Of a stretch of DNA of 64,000 bases, positions 1 through 13,300 are shown piece by piece. The position numbers were made by a program, and so were the translations under genes. The notes below the pieces were generated by a model. It worked only from the letters and a program-made list of their open reading frames with translations, was not told the DNA's origin and did no database searches. Source of the stretch: Owenia fusiformis (taxonomy: Eukaryota; Annelida; Polychaeta; Sabellida; Oweniidae). The stretch is from assembly GCA_903813345.2 (NCBI GenBank), contig CAIIXF020000005.1, positions 34,785,375 through 34,849,374 on the forward strand, given 5' to 3'. The stretch's first letter is position 1. Every line of letters starts with the position of its first letter.

Positions 1-645
1 TATTTTCTACACAAAATTACTTGGAGAAAATTGTCGTCTATCAATTTTCCGTTTTAATAAAAAACTTTGACATTCTTTAGAAATGGATTTTTTTATTTTA
101 ATTTAACGAATGAGATGATGCTACTATTAAAACATCGAATTCTTGCATAATACTATGTGTTATGACTATAACCTTTATGAACGTGTACTACATTTTTGAC
201 CCAACCTGTATTATCCAAGAGCCTCGAGCTTCATGTAAAAGACATATGATATAGGGCCGATGAACTCAAAATACATGTAAGTGTTGTATTTCAATTCACC
301 TAACGTTCCACCTTTCCATACCTTCATTATTATACATCATTATGAAAGTATCATTGCAAACTTTAAAACCTTCAAAGAGGTATTGATTATATAAAATAGT
401 TGATATCATTGGAACATTTTCGTCGAACATCGTCGAACAACGCGATATTAAAAGACATCCATTGCAGAGATGTAGTAAAGTAATGCAGCGGATATTCAAT
501 CATTTTGGATGATTCCAGATGTTTGGTTAATCTCTTAATTGGTGTTGATTGTTACATATTGTCTTTCATGTCTCTGATTTAATGCATTAATACACTGTTT
601 TTTCTCAATATCTATTTGCCCTGTAAGTACCTATATATCTATATA
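1..645. other. No gene seen
   Basis: AT-rich sequence. The minus frame 296-499 has no splice context or recognisable motif. Confidence 0.5.
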
Positions 646-773
646 CGAGGGTTGATTTAAAGGTTCTGCACAGTTTGCTCTAAAAATCTTAATGTTTTAT
701 GAATATTGTTCATATTGGGCCTTAACAACCCCATATATAGTAGTTTGACTTCAAACTTTTGGATCAACCCTCG
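646..773. mobile_element. 128-bp mariner-type MITE
   Basis: The ends are CGAGGGTTGAT and ATCAACCCTCG, flanked by TA on both sides. This is the TIR and TA target-site pattern of mariner/Tc1 nonautonomous elements. There is no coding content. Confidence 0.65.
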
Positions 774-1050
774 TATTTTGTTTTATTATTTGTTTCATAC
801 ATTTTATTATCTTATAACATTATCCTTTTTTCTTTTTTTCAATGCATCTTTCTTACACAACCATCATACATAATATGCATACAGATCCATATACATTAGG
901 CATTTGATAATATCATTACACTCATATTTAACAATTATACGTTGGAACCTTTTTGAGATCATCTCCATTAAAAAGATTTAATTTGACTAAGTTTACAAGG
1001 TTACCGTTTTGGAAATATAATACATGCAATACGATTATTTTTCAATCGTA

Positions 1051-1130
1051 TAGATCACACTACCCTACCACGTGACCACGTTTAAAAGGGAAACCGGGTA
1101 CAGCTAAGTTGCAAATGGAGGACGTGGGTT
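1051..1130 (+). promoter_or_regulatory. Predicted promoter: CACTACCCTACC overlapping a CACGTGAC E-box
   Basis: CACTACCCTACC at 1058-1069 runs straight into CACGTGAC (1069-1076), a USF/MITF-type E-box, with a second CCACG just after. An ATG with fair context (1115) lies 46 nt downstream, close to the 51-nt spacing at 62972. From it the frame is open for ten codons (M-E-D-V-G) and a possible donor gtgggt follows after three. No gene body was traced: the 6.6-kb element begins at 1687. Confidence 0.4.
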
Positions 1131-2019
1131 TAATTCCATATTTCTGAACGTAAAATACATTTTACATTTATTTCTAGTATTCTACCAGACATAGAATTGA
1201 TTCATCGAGCAGTTTGTAGAATATTGTTGGCAAAAAACCACTATAGGCAAAGATAGATAATAGTGGGCGCAGTGAAGCAAAACCCAATGCAATACACGAT
1301 GCATTTCAGTAAATCTATCAACGTACAGGGAGCATGTAAGTTTCCCTTCAAAAATGTTACATTGATATGTAACAAAAAACCCAGTTAACTGTTATTTAAA
1401 CTGCGTGTCATCATGTTATATGTGGATACGTTTTCCAGTATGTTATTCAACTGTATTTTTGTGAATTAATTGTTTTTCTAAAATCTTAAGATGCAAAAAA
1501 CGTCGTCCCAGAAATGTATCTTTACTTTGCCGTAAGGCATAACATATTGTGAAACATTTTTCCTCTTGTCACAAAGAGGATAATGTTTGTTTCGAGGTGT
1601 CTGGTGATGAGCGTTTAATGATTAAATGCAAAATCACTGGAGCAGATACCATCCAAAAACATCTGACATTCAACACGTCATCTAAGGGCTTATGGGCCAT
1701 GTAAACCAGCACAGAATATGCAAATTAGATAGATACATATATGTATATATACATATATCTATGTATGCCAGCACAGAATATGCAAATTAGATAGATACAT
1801 ACATTATTATATGTATTTATATATATGTATGATATATATACAAGCATGGAATATGTTAATTAGATAGACTAGATACATATATAGAATTACAGTAGATACA
1901 TAACAATTAATTTATTAGTTGGCAGAGAATATGTTAATTGAATAACAATAATTCATGATATCTATATATGCTTTAATTTATGAGATATGTGTGTATTGTA
2001 TACATGATATATATGTATG

Positions 2020-2575
2020 TATTTGTATATATCTTCTAAGCTGGTCCCCAGTCCCCAGTTCCCAGTTTGAGATATCTATATTGTTATATATAATATGTAT
2101 GTATTTGTATGTATCTTTTAAGAAGGTCCCCAGTCCCCAGTTCCCAGTTTGAGATATCTATATGCTATATATAATATGTATGTATGTATTTGTATGTATC
2201 TTCTAAGCTGGTCCCCAGTCCCCAGTTCCCAGTTTGAGATATTGCTATAGTATAATATGTATGTTTTTGTATGTATCTTTTAAGAAGGTCCCCAGTCCCC
2301 AATTCCCAGTTTGAGATATCTATATTGTTATATATAATATGTATGTATTTGTATGTATCTTGTAAGCTGGTCCCCAGTCCCCAGTTCCCAGTTTGAGATA
2401 TCTATATGCTATATATAATATGTATGTATTTGTATGTATCTTTTAAGAAGGTCCCCAGTCCCCAGTTCCCAGTTTGAGATATCTATGTTTGTGTATATAT
2501 GTATTTGTATCAACTATGTATCTTCTAAGCTGGTCCCCAGTCCCCAGTTCCCATTTCGAGATCTCTATGTTAAAG
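2020..2575 (+). repeat. ~82-bp minisatellite, left arm of the 6.6-kb element
   Basis: Seven units are recognisable by GGTCCCCAGTCCCCAG at 2043, 2125, 2210, 2287, 2369, 2450 and 2532. Each is followed by a TTTGAGATATCTATAT segment and a TATGTATGTATTTGTATG segment. Confidence 0.9.
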
Positions 2576-4018
2576 TATGCAAACTATTTTAAAGTAAATT
2601 TTAATCATTCAAGATTCATATTGATCCATTCTCTTTTATGAGTTGATAGCAATATACACTGAGGATGAATTCTATATAAAACTTCATTTAGATGTGATTT
2701 CTTCAAAATTTAAGACAGAGAATAGATTATGGCATCAACCAAAATGTTAGACCTTTTTCTACAACATGTGATATGATAATATGAGTCTATTCATGCAAGT
2801 ATTAAGGAAAATATGGCCGAAAATATACTGCCTGTTGCAGGGGTTCACTTTTTTGGACCACCCTGTATATTAACTTCTCTTATTGCGTGTTTAATGGTAT
2901 AGACTGGACTGGTGTAGGTGGAAGAGTCATCTAATAGTCATTAAGTTATCATCTTTACATAACACTTTAAAATCCAAGAACAGCCAGATTTTATTTAGGC
3001 AGAACTTCAATGTCTATCTGATATATAACAAAATATGTGAAAATTAGAAAGATTGACCTTTTTGTTATCCTAGTCACAAGTTTAACCTTTCCATATAGAC
3101 TGAAGAGTTGACATCCTGGATATTTAGGAGAACCTGAAAAGGATTGGTATTGATATGGTGAACTTTTTTAACACACTTTTCTCTTAAATCAGTCATCAAA
3201 AATTTCTAAAAATTACATATCATCAATTTAATGGTCATCTTTTGAATGGTAACAATATAATTTGAAAAAATGTATATACTTTTCTCTATATTGTTTTAGA
3301 AAACACATCAAACACTTCTTTTGCTTCTGGTATCATATGCTCAGAATGAAATGAAACATCTTTCCGAACCTGTTTTGAACAAAATGACAAATACACAACA
3401 TGTTTAGGTCTCTCAAAATTGTAATTGTACAAAGGAAATTTTGGTTGATTTTAAAAAAGTATCTTGTTGATGAAATAAAAGATTTATCTTGATTTTTATC
3501 TATTTTTGGTTTTTTTTAACTTTTTTTCTAATTTTGCTTCAATATATTGAAAAGGTAGAGAATTCATAATACATTGCAATACATTAGACTGAAAGCTTCT
3601 GAAATTGACTCTCTATTTAAATTCAGTATCAAGATAAGACATAAAATGATCCATCTTAAGTAGACACATATGTTTGGATAACTAACAGCTTATCAGCTTT
3701 ATAGTGCTTCATGTAACTGTATAATTCTTTTCCAATCTGGAGACAGATTATTTAAGTTATGTAAGTTATGGGTTTGTCTCATTACTGTAGTCTTGACTGG
3801 ATTAACTGTTTTCCTCTAGAAGATAGGTTTCAGGCTGATTCAATGTATAAATCAAAGACAATTTTAAAGAGTTCTTTAAAGTTACAGTTCTGTCAAGTCT
3901 GGAATAAAATTTCTATAATGAAATATGAAGTTTAAAATATCTACATTGGAATCACTTATATTTTTAGACATACTATGACCATTGCCGCTTACCATTTTTG
4001 ACCTATATACCTATCATA

Positions 4019-4151
4019 GGCGTAGCCAGGAGGGGGGGGGGGGCGATGACCAATAAAAATAAGAGCTTTAAAATGTATTTTGTTTGAAGCTTCTAGCTAA
4101 TAGCAAAAATTTGGCAATCGTGCCCCCCCCCCCTGGTCTGCTGGTTGCGCT
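4019..4151. mobile_element. Small inverted-repeat element with G/C homopolymer ends
   Basis: GCGTAGCCAGGAGG plus a G tract faces a C tract plus CTGGTCTGCTGGTTGCGC across about 100 bp. The ends are imperfect, so it is a weak MITE call. Confidence 0.35.
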
Positions 4152-4308
4152 AATGTCTTTTATTTCCACATATAGGGTAACTCAGTGAACTTAAATATAC
4201 AAGTTTAATGTTAAACGTTGCTCTAAAGTTTGTGTAACTGATATCTACCTGGTGTGCTCATGTGGCCAGTATTAGATCAGATAGAGAAAAAATATAACCT
4301 TCATTATG

Positions 4309-4938
4309 GTAGAGATTAAAAGGTGGATTGGATCGAGTGGATTGGATTCATGTAAAAGGTGGATTGGATTGGGAATCTTCAAAATATGGATTTTTTAGTT
4401 GATCTCCCTCTAAGCAATTACCTCCGGCCTAAAGTATTTTGTGATTACTTGGGTCCCTTTAAGGAATTGCCAAAGCAATGACAAATACATACTTCAATTA
4501 GTTGATAGATACTCTAAAGCATTTAACTGCTCTCCCTTGTAAATCAACATTAGTAAGACATAATAAACATAGATCGGTAGATAAAAGCTGTTATTCAAAT
4601 TGACGTGTGGGTGTTCCCAAGACATTCTGCCATGTTCTGTTTGAATTTAAAACAGATGATATGGATCTTCGACTTGAAAAGTCTGCCTTATGATTTGTGA
4701 AATGTCTAAACTTACCCTTGGAATGAATAAGATTGTGTATCAGTTCACCTTTCTAGTCTACCCAAGCAAAATGATATCATCTATTATTTGACTTTGTGGA
4801 AGTGAGAAGAGCATTAATCGTCTGATTGGAGATGAATATAATTTTTTTAAGGAAAATCCATATTTTGAAGAATCCCGATCCAATCCACCTTTTACATGAA
4901 TCCAATCCACTCGATCCATTCCACCTTTTAATCTTTAC
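4309..4938. mobile_element. 630-bp TIR element with 10-bp target duplication, nested in the 6.6-kb element
   Basis: Inverted termini of about 90 bp (GTAGAGATTAAAAGGTGG; the other end GTAAAGATTAAAAGGTGG) are flanked by an identical decamer cttcattatg at 4299-4308 and 4939-4948. Duplications of 9-11 bp are characteristic of Mutator-like elements. No transposase is present. Confidence 0.75.
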
Positions 4939-5681
4939 CTTCATTATGAACTAGCAGCTCAAACCCAAACAGAAGAATAAAAATCTGTACAAATTGATTG
5001 ATGCTGTATGCCAAAAAATAGGTTTTAAAATGCTCATAAATATTAGATAACTTAAACATACAATACAGTATACTGGAGTAATACTACTCAGGTAACATTT
5101 CGGTTATTTTACCTTGATATTTGAAGACAATTGTTAAATACATAAATATTAGATTTACAATTGTACTTTTTTGTTACAATGTTATTCACCTTTCCACAAA
5201 GTCAGCTCATGAATATTATAATGAGCTGCTTAGAAATCTGTGACGTCAATGAGAGAAACTTTTTCCCGCGATAAACAAATGCAATTGAGTTTACATGTAC
5301 ATCCTCGGTTGATTGCTGTAAGTTTTACCTCTTCAAATGTGCAAGTAATCAGTAAATTATTGACGGATTTTTATTGAACATCAAATTGGCATTTATTTAC
5401 GCCTTCTAAACGATTGAAATATTAAATTTCTGTTCATAATGAGTAAATAATTTGAAGAGAATTACTCCGGTCAGTTTTCAATCATGATAGGAACTGGATG
5501 TGAACAGGTGAAATTATCATAATCATTAGTTCACTAACATTATAACATGTATCTCATGCATATAAATAAATAGATAGACAATCTATTTTAAGTTAATCAA
5601 CTAAACGATTACTTCCTATTTATTTCTGCAAGTCATATCAGATCATAACTTGAAAATATTATACTTGAAAACATCAGGATA

Positions 5682-6580
5682 TATAGAGATTATCCTATAT
5701 GAGGTTCAGGATATTACGGCCCTCGGGCAGATATATAATATTGGCCAAGGGATAATCCAAATATCCTGAACCGACTATAGGATGATTTGTTTATCCCATA
5801 CCAATCACATTGTCCAATTGGCCAAAGTTCAGAAACTTTGCAACCAACCGTAGAATTATTTTAAAATGTCCAGTTTTGTATGCTTGTTTCTTTTCCTGTT
5901 CAAATCTTTGATTATTAATGGGGTATACTGCTCCTTCCCTTCTTTAAAGCATCAAACAGATCGCGATTGTCTGTGTTTTTCTCAATTGTGGTTTACAGTA
6001 TGCGAACGTTACAAAAAAGAACCAATACGGGAACAGCGATTATGATGTAGCGGGCAGATATACTATATCTGACCGCTCGGAGCGGGCTATATATGCCCGC
6101 TGATGAAAATATAAGTTTTTACAAACCGGCTTTATGTACCCGTAACACGTCCAAGTATGGGATAAAGAATTGATATCTTGGAGGAGCGTGACATATATAG
6201 AGATTATCCTATGTGATGTTCAGTACATTTATATTGGGTAAATATAATATATCTGTCCGAGGGCCGCAGCTAGGTCCAGAGGGAAAATATATTATATTGG
6301 CCAAGGATAATCCCAATATCCTGAACCAACTATAGGATAATATGTTTATCCCAAACCAATCTTGGTCATCTGGTCCACATTGTTCAATCGTGGAAATATT
6401 TTAGAATATTCATGTCAAGTTTTGTTTTCTTGGCCGTGGGCGGATTTTCCTGTTCTCTCAAATATTCCCAAATCTATTTTCTCGAATTTTTGATTGATTA
6501 AGTGGATGCTCCTTCCCTTTTTTAAACCTTCAAACAGATCCCGTAATATATACCTGTAACACATCCAAGTAAACATGTAT
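5682..6580 (+). repeat. Two tandem copies of a palindrome-rich dispersed repeat
   Basis: Copy a (5682-6175) and copy b (about 6190-6580) share the AGAGATTATCCTAT start, CCTCGGGCAGATATAT, CCTTCAAACAGATC-type and CGTAACACGTCCAAGTA segments. A third copy is inverted at 24336-24877. Internal palindromes such as GCGGGCAGATATAC and its inverse occur. There is no coding content. Confidence 0.7.
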
Positions 6581-7554
6581 ATATATTCCAATGTATATTT
6601 CCCGCTGCGTATCTCCCGATCCAAATATTCCCGGGAAAATGTTTTTTATTCAGTGTAGAAACAGTCAATTTGTAAAAGTATCTTGCTAAAGCAAAACTGT
6701 CAAAATAGATCCAGCAGACCGTAGAATTTTTCTTAACCAAAATGATGATGGATTTCTTGAAAATAATGAGAATGTGAACGCTTAATAAAAAAAACTGGAT
6801 ATGCAGGGTGTCCTGAAAACTTCACTTGTAAAACCTCACTTTTCAAAGGATTTAGTTATGTGATGATCAGTTTTGAATAATGATCACTGGGAAGATTTCA
6901 GAGAAAGAGCGTATATCATACAATGTTTATTGATGATATGTTGACATTGCTGATCATTATTGACATCGCTGATGGAGAATAAGTACCAAAAGGTAACGCT
7001 TTGTGCGAATGTTACTCATGGTGAATTTCTGATGGAATTTCTTACTATGACATAGTAACAGGATATTGTATGACCACTATCAAATAATTTAATCGAGTCG
7101 TTTTTAACTTCTCAATTTACATTTTTTGTTTACAATCACACGAGACATGTGAGCCCGGGTATGTAAGGCTGATCTGAGAAGTCTTAATAAACAATAGCTC
7201 TGTAAAAAAAATGATTAAATTAAATTACATTAGATTCGGAATGAAAGTGCCCCGTAAATATTTAGTGCATTGGGCAAATAGAATCCTTTTTATTGCATTT
7301 AATTCAGAGTATTCCTATGCTGGCTGTACTAATTCTTCAAAACTTTCAGGCATTGACATCATTGATTTGACTCATTTGCAACCAATCAGCACGCCGGAAA
7401 TTATCGATTTTCTTTACTTTGTGGAAAGGTGAATATTAATTTCATATTCTGTCAATGTTTAATACACGTACATATTAGATTTACAATTGTACTTTTTTGT
7501 TACGATGTTATATTCATTTCATATTCTGTCAATGTTTAATACAAATACCTACAT

Positions 7555-7925
7555 CTGGATATCTCAAACTGGGAACTGGGGACTGGGGACCAGCTTAGAA
7601 GATACATACATACATATAACATAGATATCTCAAAATGGGAACTGGGGACTGGGGACCAACTTATAAGATACATACAAATACATAAATAAACACAAACATA
7701 GATATCTCAAACTGGAAACTGGGGACTGGGGACCTTCTTAAAAAGATACATACAAATACATACATATTATATATAGCATATAAATATCTCAAACTGGGAA
7801 CTGGGGACTGGGGACCTTCTTAAAATATACATACAAATACATACATATTATATATAGCATATAGATATCTCAAACTGGGAACTGGGGACTGGGGACCAGC
7901 TAAGAAGATATATACAAATACATAC
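7555..7925 (-). repeat. ~82-bp minisatellite, right arm of the 6.6-kb element
   Basis: Five units of the 2020-2575 minisatellite lie in inverse orientation (CTGGGGACTGGGGACC). Arrays in the two arms differ in copy number, showing independent expansion or contraction. Confidence 0.9.
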
Positions 7926-8773
7926 ATATATAACATGTATACAATACACATATATCTCATAAATTAAAGCATATTCATAGATATCTCAATGTAAGATATT
8001 CATGAATTATTGTTATTTAATTAACATATGCTAACTAATAAATTAATTGTTCTGTATCTAGTTCTTTATATGTATCTAGTCTATCTAATTAACATATTCC
8101 ATGCTTGTATATATCATACATATATATGAATATATATAATGATGTATGTATCTATCTAATTTGCATATTCTGTGCTGGCATATAATATATATATGCATGA
8201 ATACATAGATATATGTATGTATACATATATGTATCTATCTAATTTGCATATTCTATGCTGGTTTACATGGCCCATAAGCCCATCTAAGACTACATCGATC
8301 TGGTATTAGTTTATTTTACAATAATAGAGAAATACGATGTCAAATCAGCGCTACAGCAAATCGTGAAGAACAAAATGCTCTCAAGTCGTGGCATAATGGT
8401 ATTTTGAACAAAATATTTTAAATGATCGGTTTTTGAGAAGGGTAGTGAATTAGACCATTCAAGGGGTTATATAAATCTACAAAATAATGTTTACTTTATT
8501 TGGATTAAATAACAATTGATGACACCTCAAAGCATCAACAGGCGGCCTTTTTAGCATTATTTTCGCTGTTGGCAACGTAAATGTACATGAGATCGGGACA
8601 TAGTATGTCTGTATAATCAGCTTACTTCCTCGCTCCCTGTACTATTGAGCAATTTACATTCCTTGTACCCTGTATTGATCAACTTTTGCAACTGTGTACC
8701 GTGTACTATGACATATCAAATATTTTAAAATTTAAAACGATATTATTTACATTCTTTCTTCAACTATCATATA

Positions 8774-11700
8774 ATAGTATAGTAGGAACAAGGGGTTCCC
8801 ATGCACCCATAAGGTGTGAATAAGTTACATACATTTTTGTAATCCCTAGGGTGTCTATTTAATGAATTCATTTGTTAACATTGCCAACTAATGTCCCATA
8901 GTACTTTTATGGCGGCATTCAGTTACCATGGTTACGCATCTTTAGACATCTTACCTTGGTATCTTAAATCATTTGTAGCTCTGTCATTATTTGGTCTATA
9001 GAAATGATATTGGTACCAAATAAAACCTCGTTAAATTTCCAATAAATTTCTGATATTCAATTATGCAAATTATCTAATTTGCATAAATTATGACGTCATC
9101 AATCTATTTTTGGTTCAGAATTTCCAACTATAGCAACGTATCTATTAGAACTGAGGCCGTATGGCAAAATTTTTGAAAGGTTTTGTCCTTTATTCTATTA
9201 GTAGAAGGTATAAACAACATGAAAGTGAAAACAGATTCAAAATTGAATCAGTATTACGAAAGTTATGTAACTTTCAAGGCAGCTATCGTGAATGTCATCA
9301 TTTGACAATAATATACATACGTCTTACCTTGGAGTCTTGAATCAATGTAGCTTCGCCATTATTTGGTCTATAGAGATGATATTGGTATCTGATTAAACCT
9401 TATTCAATTTACTATATGGTTACAATATCAAGTTATGCAAATTAGCTGATTTGCATTAATTGTGACGTCATCAATCCATTTTTTGTTCAGAATATCGTAG
9501 TATAGCAACATATCTATTAGAACTGAGGCCGTATGACAGAATGTGTGCATAGTTTTGTCCCTTATTTGATGAGTGGAAGATATAAGCAACATTAAAGAGA
9601 CAACAAATCTTCAAAATTGGATCAGAATTAACAAAATTATCCAGCTTTGGAGGCAGCTACTGTGAACGTCATTGTTTGACAATTATAAAAAGAATATTAA
9701 ATTAACAAAAAAAGTAACAACCATAGTTGTTTCAATCTTATTGAGTAAAAATGTGCATGTATTGAACTGAACTAATAAGTATGTGGAAAGGTTACATGCA
9801 TTTTGACTATCATTCACAGGGGTCAAAACGGTTATCTCGACCCTGTATATTAAAGATCCAATCTTATAATTTACCATGCACTTTCAATGATACATATAAA
9901 TAGTATACATATAGTCTGATTTTCATCATATTCTTCATATTCTTGATTCTTAAAGCATCTGAAGTATATAGCATGATTAGAAGTGAAGATGATTCATCAT
10001 ATGGTTTATGTAATAATTTTAACATTTCAGATGCTATGGTAACATCACTTGATAATGAGGTTTTTACATTTCACGTTCTTAATGAGTTAAAAGGAAGTTA
10101 TTCTCCCTTTGCTTTAGAGATAAATAGTCGCATGAATTTGTTTAAAATATTATAACTTAATCAATTTAACCCCCCCCTGACAGCCCCCATATTTGAAGAT
10201 TTTGGTGAAACCTGGCAAAATACATTAATTATTAGGTTCCAGAAGCCCCCAGAAGCTATATGATGGCCCCCAGTGGCCCCAAGAATCTATACAGGGGCCC
10301 CAAGTGGCCCCCAGAAGCTACACTGTGCTCCCAAGAAGCTATATGTTGGCCCCAGAAGCTGAATAGTGGCCCCCAGGAGCTATACGGTGGCTCCCAGAAG
10401 CTATACAGGAAACCCTGTGGCTCCCAGGAGCTATACGGTGGCGCCCAGAAGCTATACAGGGGCCCCCAGTGGCCCTAAAAAGCTATACGGTGGCCCCCAG
10501 AAGCCATACGGGGGCCCCCAGAAGCTATACTATGGCCCCCAGAAGCTATACAAGGGCCCCCAGAAACTATACTATGGTCTCCAGAAGCTATATGGTGGCC
10601 CCCAGTGGCCCTGGGAAGCTATATGATGGCCTCCAGAAGCTAATCAGTGGCCCCCAGGAGCTATACGGGGGCTCCCAGAAGCTATACAGGGGACCCCAGT
10701 GGCCCCAAGAAGCTAAACGATGGCCCCCAGAAGCTATACAGGAGCCCCAAAAAGCTACAGGATGGCCCCAATGGCTCCCAGAAGATGTGAAGGGCCCCTA
10801 GAAGCTATACGGTGGCCCTCATAGGCTATATGATGGCCCCAAGAAGCTAAATAGTGACCCTCAGGAGCTATATAGTGGTTCCCAGAAGCTACACAATGGC
10901 CCCCAGAATCGATATGGTGGCCCCCAATGGCTCCCAGAAGCTATAAAGGGCCCCCCAGTAACCCCTAGAAGCTATACGGTGGCCCCCAGTGGCCCCGAAA
11001 GCTATATAGTGGCCCCCAGAAGCTATACAGGGGCCCACAGTGGCTCCCAGAAGCTATACGATGGCCCCCAGAAGCTATGCAAGGGCCTGCAGAAACTGTA
11101 CTGTAGCCCCCAGAAGCTATACAGGGGCCCCCAGTGGCTCCCAGAAGCTATACGATGGCCCCCAGAAGTTATGCAAGGGCCCGCAGAAACTATACGGTAG
11201 CCCCCATAAGCTATACGATGGCCTCCAGAAGCTATACAGTGTCCCCCAATGGGCCACCATATAGCTTTGGGGGCCACCATATAGCTTCTAGGGGCTACTG
11301 GGGGCCCTGTATAGCTTCTGGGAGCCATTGGGGGCCATCATATAGATTCTGGGGGCCATTGTGTAGCTTCTGGGGGCTGCTGTATAGCTTCTGGGGGCCA
11401 TCGTATAGCTTCTTGGGGCCACTGGGGTTCCCTGTATAGCTTCTGGGTGCCACCGTATAGCTCCTGGGGGCCACTAATTAGCTTCTGGGGGCCATCATAT
11501 AGCTTCTGAGGGCCACCATATAGCTTCTGGAGACCACAGTATAGTTTCTGTGGGCCCTTGTATAGCTTCTGGGGGCCATCGTATACCTTCTGGGGGCCAC
11601 TTGGGGCCCCTGTATAGATTCTTGGGGCCACTGGGGGCCATCATATAGCTTCTGGGGGCTTCTGGAACCTAATAATTAATGTATTTTGCCAGGTTTCACC

Positions 11701-13125
11701 AAAATCTACAAATATGGGGGCTGTCAGGAGGGGGTTAAATTAAGTTATCATATTTTAAACAAATTCATGTGACTATTTATCTCTAAAGCAAAGGGAGAAT
11801 AACTTTCTTTTAACTCATTAAGAACGTGAAATGTAAAAACCTCATTATCAAGTGATGTTACCATAGCATCTGAAATGTTTAAATATTACATAAACCATAT
11901 GATGAATCATCTTCACTTCTAATCATGCTTTATACTTCAGATACTTTAAGAATCAAGAATATGAAGAATATGATGAAAATCAGACTATATGTATACTATT
12001 TATATGGATCATTGAAAGTGCATGGTAAATTATAAAATTGGATCTTTAATATACAGGGTCGAGATAACCGTTTTGACCCCTGTGAATGATAGTCAAAATA
12101 CATGTAACCTTTCCACATACTTATTAGTTCAGTTCAATACATGCACATTTTTACTCAATAAGATTGAAACAACTATGGTTGTTACTTTTTTTGTTAATTT
12201 AATATTCTTTTTATAATTGTCAAACAATGACGTTCACAGTAGCTGCCTCCAAAGCTGGATAATTTTGTTAATTCTGATCCAATTTTGAAGATTTGTTGTC
12301 TCTTTAATGTTGCTTATATCTTCCACTCATCAAATAAGGGACAAAACTATGCACACATTCTGTCATACGGCCTCAGTTCTAATAGATATGTTGCTATACT
12401 AGGATATTCTGAACCAAAAATGGATTGATGACGTCACAATTAATGCAAATTAGCTCATTTGCATAAATGAATATTGTAACCATATAGTAAATTTAATAAG
12501 GTTTAATCAGATACCAATATCATCTCTATAGACCAAATAATGGCGAAGCTACATTGATTCAAGACTCCAAGGTAAGACGTATGTATATTATTGTCAAATA
12601 ATGACATTCACGATAGCTGCCTCGAAAGTTCCATAACTTTCGTAATACTGATTCAATTTTGAATCTGTTTTCACTTTTATGTTGCTTATCCCTTCTACTA
12701 ATAGAATAAAGGACAAAACCTTTCAAAAATTTTGCCATACGCCCTCAGTTCTAATAGATACGTTGCTATAGTTGGAAATTCTCAACCAAAAATAGATTGA
12801 TGACGTCATAATTTATGCAAATTAGATAATTTGCATAATTGAATATCAGAAATTTATTGGAAATTTAACGAGGTTTAATTTGGTACCAATATCATTTCTA
12901 TAGACCAAATAATGACAGAGCTACAAATGATTTAAGATACCAAGGTAAGATGTCTAAAGATGCGTAACCATGGTAACTGAATGCCGCCATAAAAGTACTA
13001 TGGGACATTAGTTGGCAATGTTAACAAATGAATTCATTAAATAGACACCCTAGGGATTACAAAAATGTATGTAACTTATTCACACCTTATGGGTGCATGG
13101 GAACCCCTTGTTCCTACTATACTAT
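8774..13125. mobile_element. 4.35-kb giant foldback element
   Basis: Arms of about 1.46 kb (8774-10240 and 11670-13125) are near-identical inverted copies ending ATAGTATAGTAGGAACAAGG. Each arm contains a ~370-bp internal tandem duplication (8953-9690; mirrored 12230-12960). The loop is a GC-rich minisatellite. No transposase is present. The frames at 9683-9877 (-) and 12022-12216 (+) are the same arm sequence in mirror image, not genes. The structure resembles FB/TIR foldback transposons. Confidence 0.8.
10240..11670. repeat. GC-rich CCCCCAGAAGCTATA minisatellite that inverts at about 11262
   Basis: Units of roughly 18-20 bp (GGCCCCCAGAAGCTATAC and variants) run on the plus strand to about 11255, then in inverse orientation to 11670. 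GC content is far above the surroundings. All six frames stay partly open only because the unit lacks stops, so the many short frames here are artefacts. Confidence 0.9.
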
Positions 13126-13188
13126 AACTTGGAACATGGACTTCACTATCGCACCACTGAAGTTCAGCGAATAGCAATATTGACTCAC

Positions 13189-13300
13189 CCCGAGCACCAA
13201 ACGTATTAACCTTTTGACTAAGCAGTCGAAATACTCAAAAGCGACGTGGTTGAAAGCCAAAAAATTCGCGCATGCGCTATCGGGGTAGGGTAGTGTGATA
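13189..13300 (-). promoter_or_regulatory. Predicted minus-strand promoter with NRF1 site and untranslated first exon
   Basis: On the minus strand CACTACCCTACC (13295-13284) is followed by the palindromic NRF1 site GCGCATGCGC (13277-13268). About 80 nt of ATG-free sequence ends at a perfect donor (CTCGGG|gtgagtc, intron from 13188). This looks like promoter plus noncoding exon 1. The giant foldback begins 62 nt into the intron. No coding exon was identified further left. Confidence 0.45.

Larger units (their letters stand above)
1687..8280. mobile_element. 6.6-kb long-inverted-repeat DNA element with 8-bp target duplication
   Basis: Both ends are GGCTTATGGGCCATGTAAAC in inverted orientation. 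Both are flanked by the identical octamer catctaag (1679-1686 and 8281-8288). Arms are about 0.75-0.9 kb and carry inverted ~82-bp tandem arrays. No transposase frame is visible in the 5-kb interior, which is AT-rich with nested elements, so this is a nonautonomous element. An 8-bp duplication suggests hAT, P or Merlin-type mobilisation. Confidence 0.8.

Noticed and set aside
10260-11631. Many overlapping GP/SY-rich frames on both strands
   Set aside because: They arise from the stop-free minisatellite unit in the foldback loop, which is open in several frames.
9683-12216. Two near-identical 64-codon ORFs on opposite strands
   Set aside because: They are the same foldback-arm sequence in mirror image; conservation reflects the inverted repeat, not coding.
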